A stretch of DNA of 64,000 nucleotides from Propionispora hippei DSM 15287 (lineage in GTDB: Bacteria; Bacillota; Negativicutes; Propionisporales; Propionisporaceae), in assembly GCF_900141835.1 (NCBI RefSeq), contig NZ_FQZD01000012.1, positions 62,001-126,000 of the forward strand, in the 5' to 3' direction. Both the position numbers and the translations under genes were made by a program. Under the pieces are notes generated by a model. It made no database searches and was not told the DNA's origin. It was given only the letters and a program-made list of their open reading frames with translations. Shown one piece after another: positions 15,808-23,364 of the stretch (positions within the stretch are counted from its first letter, which is position 1; each line of letters starts with the position of its first letter).

Positions 15808-17394
15808 ATGGAGTGTATAGATCGGATTTTTTACCGAAAAATTAATCCATCAGATTTTAAGAAATTGTACGATATTGATAGACCCGCTACTGGTGGCGGG
15901 CAGACCTACCTCGAGGCTGCGGGAATAGACACCGAGGAGTTAGTTAGCTTCCTTTCGAGTGGTGAAATGTCGGACAGCCCCTTACCAAACGAGAATCGTC
16001 ACATATATACAATTAATGCTTATGTATTGGGACAAGACGGTGAGGCTACCAAATTAGAGTTTGCACCTAGAGGAGGCCGGAACAATTACCGTATTAGCCG
16101 TCAAACCAGCCGTCAAAAACATCCAGCTTGGAGAATTGATAATGGTTTCCCGGAGCCTAATAGAGGTGAAGGTGGCGAATATTTATCAGAGGCTAGTTTT
16201 GAGGGGATTATTGATAACCTGATTATAACAATCGTAAGGACAAATTATAATAAATATTATGCAAGTTTTATTACTGTAGATAGACTCCCCGATAGTTGGC
16301 CTCAAGGGATTGGCTTGGAAAGCATTTTTGAAGATGAACGGCGTGGAGTGTTAAACATTGCTGCACATAGGATTCCCTTTATAAACCAAAAGGAAAACCC
16401 ATTTGGAAGACCAGAAGTAACTATTAATAACAATCAAAATATTATTGCTGCGAGAGTTACCGGAGGGTGTAATACGCTTCTATATGGCGTTCCTGGGGCT
16501 GGTAAAAGTCATACTGTAAAAACAGAATATTGTAATAATCCGTTAAAAATGGAACGTGTAGTTTTTCACCCGGATTATACCTATTCTGATTTCGTTGGAC
16601 AGATACTGCCCAAAGTTCTTGGAGATCGTATAACATATGAGTTTATTTCAGGACCTTTTACCAAATTATTGGAAAAAGCGTATAACAACCCTCGTACTGA
16701 ATATTATCTCATTATTGAGGAAATAAACCGTGGAAACGCCCCTGCAATTTTTGGTGAGGTTTTTCAACTTTTAGATAGAGACGAGAATGGAAATAGTGAA
16801 TATGGTATTTCTAATTCCGATGTGGCAAAAATTGTCTATGACGATGAAACGCACCTTGTTTCCTTGCCGTCCAACCTCAACATCCTTGCTACAATGAATA
16901 CATCGGACCAAAACGTATTTACGTTGGATACGGCATTCCAACGCCGTTGGCGTATGCGGATGATTGAGAATAATGTCACTCGTGCAGAACACGCTGATAC
17001 AAAGATTCTTGATACGGATATCACATGGAAAGTATTTAATCATATTATTAATTCGCAAATTTTAGAAAATAATGTAGCTATATCTTCTGCTGAGGATAAG
17101 CGTCTGGGCGCATACTTCGTTGGTCCGGCGGATCTAGTGTTCAATCCCGATGAGGATGACATGGAAAAGGATGCGTCGTTGCGTAAGAAGGCCGCTACAG
17201 ACAACAGCCGTTTTCCGGAAAAAGTACTCAAATATCTTTGGGACGATGCATTTAAGTTTTCTCGCCCTTCAATTTTTGTTGATCAGTACCGTAGCCTTGA
17301 GGAAATCGTCAAGAAATTTAATGGTAGCCGAGGGCAGGAACGTTATGCTATCTTTAAGCCAGAGATTTTTTCCCAGGTAAATAACCGTTCTTAG
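15808..17394 (+). CDS. McrB-like AAA+ motor of a restriction complex
   Basis: A 528-residue protein. The AAA+ module is clear: Walker A LLYGVPGAGKSHT (about 226-238), the McrB-family signature LIIEEINRGNAPAIFGEVFQ (about 301-320) and ATMNTSDQNVFTLDTAFQRR (about 361-380, sensor/arginine finger). The N-terminal 200 residues should be the DNA-recognition part. It probably translocates on DNA using GTP or ATP and activates the nuclease encoded next. RBS AGGAGG. It lies 11 bp after the methyltransferase stop, so the proteins are likely made together. Confidence 0.92.
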   Translation: MECIDRIFYRKINPSDFKKLYDIDRPATGGGQTYLEAAGIDTEELVSFLSSGEMSDSPLPNENRHIYTINAYVLGQDGEATKLEFAPRGGRNNYRISRQTSRQKHPAWRIDNGFPEPNRGEGGEYLSEASFEGIIDNLIITIVRTNYNKYYASFITVDRLPDSWPQGIGLESIFEDERRGVLNIAAHRIPFINQKENPFGRPEVTINNNQNIIAARVTGGCNTLLYGVPGAGKSHTVKTEYCNNPLKMERVVFHPDYTYSDFVGQILPKVLGDRITYEFISGPFTKLLEKAYNNPRTEYYLIIEEINRGNAPAIFGEVFQLLDRDENGNSEYGISNSDVAKIVYDDETHLVSLPSNLNILATMNTSDQNVFTLDTAFQRRWRMRMIENNVTRAEHADTKILDTDITWKVFNHIINSQILENNVAISSAEDKRLGAYFVGPADLVFNPDEDDMEKDASLRKKAATDNSRFPEKVLKYLWDDAFKFSRPSIFVDQYRSLEEIVKKFNGSRGQERYAIFKPEIFSQVNNRS

Positions 17395-17415
17395 AATTAG
17401 TAAAGGAGAGCGTGT

Positions 17416-18717
17416 ATGGCAGCAATAGTTGAAAATGACCTTAGACAACGTTGCCGTGTCAGCACTAACCTGGAAGGAGATACTTTTGTAGGCATAAAAT
17501 CGGAAGGAGATGGAATTTCAGTTTGCTTTCCTTTGGGATACAGATTGCCTAACGATGATAAAGAGCTCCGCCAGGATGTGGTTAAACTGATCATGGTGCT
17601 TTCTAAGTATGCAAACCGAAAGGATCAGCGCCTTCCGGTCAATCAAATGAAAAGACCAGAAACAGTAGATTTTCCGATCCAAGCGTATATGTCTATTATT
17701 AGTGACTATATGGGAAATGGATATTTTACAGAAAACGAAGTGCGTTACAAAGAAAATCGTCGGGGGAAAATTAGCTGGACAAGAACAATAAAGCATCAGA
17801 AGGCCTTGCCACAAGGTAATTCTTTTGTATATTTAGACTACATTGTAAAAGATACTGTCTCTAATGATGAGAGCCTTATCTCTTTAGTTCATGAGTACTG
17901 TGTATATGAGAGTTTCCAAAAATTGGGATGGCTATATACCGCTACAATGCCAAAAGAGCCGCGCTTACGCAGGTTTGATAAACCAATGTTTTCCACGATT
18001 GTGTTCGATAAATTAGGACAAACCTTCAACGACAAGCATAAGGAACTGTTTAACAGCATGCTTGCTATGATAAATTACCTTGGAGATAAAGACGTTCCAC
18101 AACAGTTTTATTTTGGTACCGAGCGTTTTGAGTATGTTTGGGAGAAGTTAATTGACTTTACTTTTGGTGTAAGTGACAAAGATAGGTATTTTCCCAGAAC
18201 TACTTGGCATTTGCGTGACGGAGGACAGAAAGATAATAAGGCTTTGGAACCGGACACCATAATGCTTTCTGGAAAGAAAATTTACGTGCTAGATGCCAAG
18301 TATTATAAATACGGTGTAACTGGAGTACCTGCTCACCTACCAGAGTCGACATCTATCAATAAGCAAATTACATACGGCGAATATATTGCAACCGAGTTTG
18401 GCGAAGATATAACCGTATATAACGCTTTCCTAATGCCGTTTGATAGAACCAAAGAGCGTTTCGTGACTGCGTTACATATGAAAAACATTGGTGAAGGCAC
18501 TGCGGACTGGAAAAGAAGCGGTAAGGAATATGAACGGGTTCAAGGTATCCTCATTGATGTCCGAACCCTTATGCACAATGTTGTGAGAAAAAATCACAAT
18601 GAAATTATTCTTCTTTGTGAAGAAATCGAGCGAGCTTTTAAAGAAAAGACTACAACTACAGCTGCGTTCCCAATAGCCCCTGAAAACGAAGGAATAGAAA
18701 TATTAGTGAATATATAA
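17416..18717 (+). CDS. LlaJI/McrC-type restriction endonuclease subunit
   Basis: A 433-residue protein whose C-terminal half contains a PD-(D/E)XK core: PDTIMLSGKKIYVLDAKYYK (about 279-298), with the D...DAK arrangement of LlaJI/McrC nucleases. The N-terminal region (CRVSTNLEGDTFVGIKSEGD, CFPLGYRLP) matches my memory of the LlaJI family. It is translated 21 bp after the McrB-like gene with RBS AAAGGAG. As in McrBC, it should cut DNA only when coupled to the motor. With the two methyltransferases it forms a four-gene R-M operon. It ends at a strong bidirectional terminator. Confidence 0.85.
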   Translation: MAAIVENDLRQRCRVSTNLEGDTFVGIKSEGDGISVCFPLGYRLPNDDKELRQDVVKLIMVLSKYANRKDQRLPVNQMKRPETVDFPIQAYMSIISDYMGNGYFTENEVRYKENRRGKISWTRTIKHQKALPQGNSFVYLDYIVKDTVSNDESLISLVHEYCVYESFQKLGWLYTATMPKEPRLRRFDKPMFSTIVFDKLGQTFNDKHKELFNSMLAMINYLGDKDVPQQFYFGTERFEYVWEKLIDFTFGVSDKDRYFPRTTWHLRDGGQKDNKALEPDTIMLSGKKIYVLDAKYYKYGVTGVPAHLPESTSINKQITYGEYIATEFGEDITVYNAFLMPFDRTKERFVTALHMKNIGEGTADWKRSGKEYERVQGILIDVRTLMHNVVRKNHNEIILLCEEIERAFKEKTTTTAAFPIAPENEGIEILVNI

Positions 18718-18757
18718 AAATGGCAAGAGTCAGCATACCGCGGCTCTTGCCATTTTT
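18716..18757. terminator. Bidirectional terminator between convergent genes
   Basis: AAAAATGGCAAGAG (18716-18729) and CTCTTGCCATTTTT (18744-18757) form a perfect 14-bp stem with A and T runs on both sides. It ends the restriction operon and the convergent gene at 18756-19979. Confidence 0.9.
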
Positions 18758-19979
18758 ATTGTTGTGATTGTTTTTTCTGCCTATGTCGTCTTTGTGACGC
18801 CGCATTACGGCAACTGTCATCACAATATCTTTTCTTACTATTTGTAGTACTTATCCTAAAAAAACCTCCGCAAGTAGGATTCCCACATTGTCTGTAAATT
18901 ACCATATTGGAATCCATATAAAAGAGCGAGAAGTAAAGTCCAGCTATATAATCAGGTATATACCATGAAGCAGACATTCTGTCGGTATCATAATCCGGGG
19001 TTATTGCACTAATAGCATGGTCGATTTCTGTTTTTAAGGTTGTTTTAGCAATGTCAATAAGGGCTGTTTTCATTGAAGCATCAAAGAATTTTTTATACCT
19101 TTCGGTGACATCTGATTTTGAAAACTTTAGTAACCCACATGGACCAATATTACAAATCGGGGATATATCACTTTGAAAATGAAAGAAAAATTCCACCACT
19201 TGGCGCTCGCGTGGCGGTAAACCGAGCGCATTTTTGAATAAATGCCGTATTTCATGAAACGCAATGTCGTTGGAATGCAAAGGATTACCAAAAGGATCTG
19301 TATCGTTAAAACCTGGGTAATACTCTGTAAAATACAGCTTATAATCGTTGCCTTTTATACCATCTGGTATAAGAAAGTACTGATCAGTCGCATCAACTTC
19401 TTTAGAAGGGTAAATGGGCAAATCGTTGTCGGAAGATAAATCTGTATTTTTTATGTACTGCCACATTTTGTGAGGGCAAGTATCGTAGCTCGCGTTATTT
19501 AAAGAAGTTATAGTTACTGGTTCAGTAAAAAGAAGATAGCAAACTAAATATAGGATTGCCATATAATCTTTTTGTGGTTCTTGTATTTTTGTCATTAACT
19601 TAATTGTATACTGCATTCGCCGGATAATAGTAAAAAGATCGTCACTTTTGTAGCTTTCATACATGGTAGATGAAATAGGGATAATGAACCCATATTTTTC
19701 AAAATAATTTATCAAACGGTCTAAATTCCCGTCTGGTAAAGAAAGCAATTCATCAAGAACAGCATCGTTTGTAACTGACCCTGCAGAATTTATACGAACC
19801 ATACCACGTTGTGGTGTGTAAGCAAATCGTATAGGTTTTGAGGGGTCGCTTTTTATTCTCAGCCTTTTAAGTGGGCGACCATCATCAGTGTGGTTTATAT
19901 CTATACGACAGTCGCTTTTGTAATTTGTAAAGGTAAATAAGTTACCTGACATTGTTAAAAACTCAGTGTTTGATAACAT
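18756..19979 (-). CDS. Zinc-ribbon protein of unknown function (DUF6076-like)
   Basis: A 407-residue protein on the opposite strand to everything nearby. The C-terminus has a CGNR-like zinc finger: CGNPTCGGFFRIST...RYCDDSCRNAASQRRHR. The rest shows no known catalytic motif; HEIRHLFKNALGLPPRERQ may be structural. I associate this layout with DUF6076-type proteins found in Firmicute mobile elements, but this is uncertain. RBS AGAGGTGGC. A minus-strand promoter stands 24-52 bp upstream. It marks the edge between the defence island and the early genes of prophage 2 and may be a regulator. Confidence 0.6.
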   Translation of the reverse strand: MLSNTEFLTMSGNLFTFTNYKSDCRIDINHTDDGRPLKRLRIKSDPSKPIRFAYTPQRGMVRINSAGSVTNDAVLDELLSLPDGNLDRLINYFEKYGFIIPISSTMYESYKSDDLFTIIRRMQYTIKLMTKIQEPQKDYMAILYLVCYLLFTEPVTITSLNNASYDTCPHKMWQYIKNTDLSSDNDLPIYPSKEVDATDQYFLIPDGIKGNDYKLYFTEYYPGFNDTDPFGNPLHSNDIAFHEIRHLFKNALGLPPRERQVVEFFFHFQSDISPICNIGPCGLLKFSKSDVTERYKKFFDASMKTALIDIAKTTLKTEIDHAISAITPDYDTDRMSASWYIPDYIAGLYFSLFYMDSNMVIYRQCGNPTCGGFFRISTTNSKKRYCDDSCRNAASQRRHRQKKQSQQ

Positions 19980-20002
19980 GGCGCCACCTCTAATAATTAG
20001 CT

Positions 20003-20031
20003 TATATAAGTAATTATATAAGTGTTTACAA
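20003..20031 (-). promoter_or_regulatory. Promoter of the minus-strand zinc-ribbon gene
   Basis: On the minus strand TTGTAA (20026-20031) and TATATA (20003-20008) are 17 bp apart. The region repeats TTATATAAGT twice (20002 and 20014), suggesting a regulator binds here. The gap 19980-20228 has no other gene. Confidence 0.55.
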
Positions 20032-20228
20032 TAAATTGCAAATTTTTGTCAAGTAAAAAATATCCGGTTGCTAATTATTAAGAATAACAGTAATGGTTAG
20101 AGTGATTATTTTGAAATTATATATAAAAAGTAATAGATTTTTTTGGAAATGTTCTTATTTTTTGCATCTAATTACAATAAAAGTAGGACAGGCAAGTTCC
20201 TAAAACTTGATAAAAGGAGGACAAGCTG

Positions 20229-20387
20229 ATGAAAGACATTAAGAATTGTGCTGGGAAACTAGTTTGCCGAGTAGATCCGAACACACAGCTAGTTGAGATT
20301 GTACACAAGGGAATTGTGACAACAGTCCGTTTTCTTCCGGAGAACCAAATAGAAGTAATCAGTAGCGAGTATAAGAAAACCGCCTGA
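20229..20387 (+). CDS. Small conserved phage-type protein
   Basis: A 52-residue protein starting MKDIKNCAGKLVCRVDP and containing LVEIVHKGIVTTVRFLPE, with an excellent ribosome-binding site (AAAGGAGG, 8 bp upstream). The predicted fold is a small beta-rich domain. The family is not named. It is the first gene of the rightward early region and is followed by a terminator at 20417. Small proteins of this kind often stand at the start of Firmicute phage early operons; the function is unknown. Confidence 0.7.
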   Translation: MKDIKNCAGKLVCRVDPNTQLVEIVHKGIVTTVRFLPENQIEVISSEYKKTA

Positions 20388-20416
20388 GATATAGTGCATC
20401 CACAGAGCTGCTGGAC

Positions 20417-20464
20417 GGCCAGGATGAATACCCAGTTTTTAGGGTGTTCCCTGGTTGTTTTTTT
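20417..20464 (+). terminator. Terminator after the first early gene
   Basis: CCAGG (20419) pairs with CCTGG (20450) and ACCC (20430) with GGGT (20442), followed by a T-rich run to 20464. Later early genes must be transcribed by readthrough or another promoter. Confidence 0.75.
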
Positions 20465-20560
20465 ATGGTTTCGCGAAAAAGTTTTTTTAAATAGGAAAAG
20501 AGCCTGCCTATTTAGTTTTTATCCTTAAGTCACAGAGCAAAGGAAGGAGGTGAGAAAGCG

Positions 20561-20884
20561 ATGGGGCCAAACGAAAGACGCCAGGAAATCATGGAAACCC
20601 TCTGCCACAGACGGCAGGAAACAATGAATAATTTGGCGTTTGAGTTTGGCGTCAGTATCCGGACCATCCGGAACGATATTGACATCCTGTCGCTTTCTTA
20701 TCCTCTGGAAACTGTGCGCGGTCGTTACGGCGGCGGTGTCCGAGTTATGGACGGGTTTTACATGAACCGCAAATACCTAAAGCCCGAACAAAGGGATTTG
20801 CTGGTGCGGCTAAGTACGAACCTGTCCGGCAAAGACCTCGCCGTAATGAACGGCATCCTGCAGGAGTTTGCTCTGAATCAATAA
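20561..20884 (+). CDS. DeoR-type HTH regulator
   Basis: A 107-residue protein with an N-terminal winged helix (RRQEIMETLCHRRQETMNNL, FGVSIRTIRNDIDIL) of the DeoR/HTH_11 type and a short tail (YLKPEQRDLLVRLSTNLSG). It is much shorter than full DeoR or WYL regulators and lacks a ligand domain. RBS GGAGGTGAG. It opens the replication gene cluster of prophage 2 and may regulate it. No classical CI-type repressor was seen in the window. Confidence 0.75.
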   Translation: MGPNERRQEIMETLCHRRQETMNNLAFEFGVSIRTIRNDIDILSLSYPLETVRGRYGGGVRVMDGFYMNRKYLKPEQRDLLVRLSTNLSGKDLAVMNGILQEFALNQ

Positions 20885-20923
20885 CACGGGCTGTACGCCC
20901 GAATGCAGAAAGGATGCAATGAG

Positions 20924-21319
20924 ATGAAAAAAGTTTTTGTGTGCTCCCCATACCGAGGCAATATCGAGAAAAACACGAAAAGGGCTGTTTTTGCCGCCAG
21001 GGTCATTTGCAACTGCGGCTATATCCCTGTAGTGCCGCACCTCTATTTCACGCAATTCCTGAATGACGAGGACCAGTTTGAAAGAATCCGCGGCATCGAG
21101 TACGGCATTGAATTGATGAAGGAGTGCGACCAGCTGTGGCTGCTCGGTCCGGAAATCAGCAAAGGGATGGAATACGAACTTGAAATCGCCAAGGAAATCC
21201 GCATCCCAGTCATTCTGTACGATGAGGAACTTCGGCGGCTTAATCCGAAAACGCTGGTTCTTGACGAGCGTGTGGACGATCGGTTCCTCAGTATTATCAA
21301 GGGACTCAATTGTGAGTAG
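20924..21319 (+). CDS. DUF4406/nucleoside deoxyribosyltransferase-like protein
   Basis: A 131-residue protein beginning MKKVFVCSPYRGNIEKNTKR, with PVVPHLYFTQFL and the downstream CDQLWLLGPEISKGMEYE and IPVILYDEEL. This is the Rossmann-like pattern of DUF4406 and nucleoside 2-deoxyribosyltransferases, which exchange bases on deoxynucleosides. ATG 20924 is chosen because the protein then starts at the first beta strand, with AAAGGA upstream. Phages often carry such proteins in their replication region; whether this one is catalytic is unknown. Confidence 0.75.
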   Translation: MKKVFVCSPYRGNIEKNTKRAVFAARVICNCGYIPVVPHLYFTQFLNDEDQFERIRGIEYGIELMKECDQLWLLGPEISKGMEYELEIAKEIRIPVILYDEELRRLNPKTLVLDERVDDRFLSIIKGLNCE

Positions 21320-21335
21320 GAAAGGATGAACAGTT

Positions 21336-21632
21336 ATGAGCGAAGTGTATTTAACCCTGGCTGACGGGTTTGAAAAACTGGCGGCAGGTTACAGAGCCTT
21401 AGCCGTCCAAGGTGCCGGTGCTCAGCCTAAAGAGGAAGTTCCCGCAGCGGCTCCTGTGAAGGAAAGCAAGGATATCGGCATCGAGGCGGTCCGCGCTGTT
21501 CTCGCTGAGAAAAGCCGGGATGGCAAGACCCGCGAGGTCAAGGCCCTCCTTATGAAATACGATGTCGGCAAGCTTTCCGGCGTAAAGCCGGAGGACTACG
21601 CCGCCCTGCTGGCTGAAGCGGAGGTGCTTTGA
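21336..21632 (+). CDS. Replication-region phage protein of unknown function
   Basis: A 98-residue protein with two helical parts joined by an alanine/proline linker (PKEEVPAAAPVKESK). The C-terminal part (IEAVRAVLAEKSRDGKTREV, KLSGVKPEDYAALLAEAE) is the recurring portion seen in Firmicute phages, sometimes annotated as rrp5-like without good reason. Its stop overlaps the start of the DUF2800 gene (TGATG), so translation is coupled. Possibly an accessory of the DUF2800/DUF2815 recombination genes. Confidence 0.65.
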   Translation: MSEVYLTLADGFEKLAAGYRALAVQGAGAQPKEEVPAAAPVKESKDIGIEAVRAVLAEKSRDGKTREVKALLMKYDVGKLSGVKPEDYAALLAEAEVL

Positions 21633-22762
21633 TGGGCGGCAAGCACGCAAGATTTTCCCCGTCGGCGGCAGGCAGGCGTTTGAACTGTCCTCCCTCGCTG
21701 ACGCTGGAAGAGCAATTCCTTGATGAGGAATCCGAGTATGCGGCAGAAGGTTCCGCCGGCCATGCGCTGGCGGAGCACCTCATCAAAAAGCATCTGAAAC
21801 AAAGAAGCAATCGTCCTACATCCGCCTATTATACGGACGAGTTAATTGAAGCCGTGGACGAATACGTCTCCTTTGTCATCAGTGAAATTGAGGAAGCCAA
21901 GCGCATCTGCAATAATCCGGTGTTTTCCGTTGAACAGCGGGTGGACGCTTCGGACTATGTGGACGAATGCTTCGGCACAGCGGATATGGTTGTTGTTACC
22001 GATAAGGTGGCGCACATCATAGACCTCAAATTGGGCAAAGGAGTGCCGGTATATGCCGAAAGCAATCCGCAGCTTATGATTTACGGCCTTGGAATTCTCT
22101 GCATGGCCGAACTGCTCTACGATGTGGAAACCGTCCGCCTTACCATCTTTCAGCCCCGCCTCAACAATTCAAGCACCTGGGATATATCGCCAGATGCGCT
22201 TAAAACATGGGGCGAGGAAGTGTTAAAACCAAGGGGCGCCATGGCCCTAATGGGCGCCGGAGAGTTTAAGGCCGGCAGCTGGTGCCGCTTCTGCAAAGCA
22301 AGAAACCATTGCCGTGCCAGAGCCGAAGAGTTTCTGGCGCTGGCCAAGATGGAGTTTCGCCAGCCCGCTCTTCTGTCGGACGACGAAATCGCGGAGGTCT
22401 TGAAGGTATCTGACGAACTGGCCAGCTGGGCATCCGACGTATATGCCTTTGCGCAAAACCAGGCCATTGTCCACGGCAAGGAATGGGACGGCTTCAAGCT
22501 TGTCGAGGGACGGAGCAACCGCAAGTACACAAGCGAGGACGAGGTGGCGGAAGCCGCTGCAGCCGCCGGATATACAGACATTTACAAGCGCTCCTTGGTG
22601 GCCATCACCGAGATGGAGCGGATCATGGGCAAGCAGGACTTCAGCCGTATCCTTGGGCATCTGGTGTACAAGCCGCAAGGCAAAATCACTCTGGTGCCGG
22701 ATTCCCACAAGAGAGAAGCCATCAATAAAACTACCGCCGCGGCGGAATTTCAGGAGGTTTAA
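21632..22762 (+). CDS. DUF2800 nuclease (PD-(D/E)XK, RecB/Cas4-like)
   Basis: A 376-residue protein with the DUF2800 opening KHARFSPSAAGRRLNCPPSL, FGTADMVVVT and HIIDLKLGKGVPVYAESNPQ: the D...DxK core of RecB/Cas4-like exonucleases. Cysteines (WCRFCKARNHCRA) may hold an iron-sulfur cluster. It should process DNA ends for phage recombination together with the DUF2815 protein. ATG 21632 overlaps the preceding TGA; an in-frame TTG three bases earlier is less likely. RBS GGAGGTG lies inside the preceding gene. Confidence 0.88.
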   Translation: MGGKHARFSPSAAGRRLNCPPSLTLEEQFLDEESEYAAEGSAGHALAEHLIKKHLKQRSNRPTSAYYTDELIEAVDEYVSFVISEIEEAKRICNNPVFSVEQRVDASDYVDECFGTADMVVVTDKVAHIIDLKLGKGVPVYAESNPQLMIYGLGILCMAELLYDVETVRLTIFQPRLNNSSTWDISPDALKTWGEEVLKPRGAMALMGAGEFKAGSWCRFCKARNHCRARAEEFLALAKMEFRQPALLSDDEIAEVLKVSDELASWASDVYAFAQNQAIVHGKEWDGFKLVEGRSNRKYTSEDEVAEAAAAAGYTDIYKRSLVAITEMERIMGKQDFSRILGHLVYKPQGKITLVPDSHKREAINKTTAAAEFQEV

Positions 22763-22764
22763 TC

Positions 22765-23310
22765 ATGAAAAATCAGTCTACCGCTACTAAGGTCATCGTA
22801 CCCTGCCGTTTTTCCTACCTGCATTGCTGGGAGCCGGATTCCGTCAACGGCGGAGATCCTAAATTCAGCGTTTCGGCCATCGTGCCGAAGAGCGACACCA
22901 AGACCGTGGAAGCCATCAAAGCCGCAATTGAACAGGCAAAAAAGGATTCTGTCTCCAAGTGGGGCGGCAAGATTCCCGGCAATCTCAAAACCCCGCTTCG
23001 CGACGGCGATATCGACCGCCCCGATGACGAAGCCTACAAGGGCTGCTATTTTTTCAACGCCAACAGCCGGCAGGCTCCACAAGTGGTGGATGGCAAAGTA
23101 CAGCCCGTTCTTGACCAGAGCGAGGTATACTCCGGCTGCTACGGCCGCATCAGCGTGACGTTTTACGGATACAACTCCAACGGCAACCGCGGTATCGCGG
23201 CAGGCCTTGGCAACATCCAGAAGCTGAAAGACGGAGAGCCGTTGGGCGGCGGTCGCCCCAAGGCGGCTGATGATTTCGACACGGTCGATGAGGAAGATTT
23301 TTTGGCCTAA
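22765..23310 (+). CDS. DUF2815 single-stranded DNA-binding protein
   Basis: A 181-residue protein of the DUF2815 family (CRFSYLHCWEPDSVNGGDPK, KFSVSAIVPKSD, GCYFFNANSRQAP) with an acidic tail (DDFDTVDEEDFLA), as in T7 gp2.5-type ssDNA-binding proteins. It begins 2 bp after the DUF2800 stop with RBS AGGAGG. It probably coats single strands and recruits polymerase or nuclease through the acidic tail. Confidence 0.88.
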   Translation: MKNQSTATKVIVPCRFSYLHCWEPDSVNGGDPKFSVSAIVPKSDTKTVEAIKAAIEQAKKDSVSKWGGKIPGNLKTPLRDGDIDRPDDEAYKGCYFFNANSRQAPQVVDGKVQPVLDQSEVYSGCYGRISVTFYGYNSNGNRGIAAGLGNIQKLKDGEPLGGGRPKAADDFDTVDEEDFLA

Positions 23311-23364
23311 GAACTGTAAGGGCGGTGGGAAACCGCCGCCTTTTTACATAAAAGAGGTGACGCC

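Noticed and set aside
20091-20112. GGTTAGAGTGATTATT resembling the recombinase motif
   Set aside because: Lacks the -35 element at the proper distance and diverges after GTGAT; probably chance.
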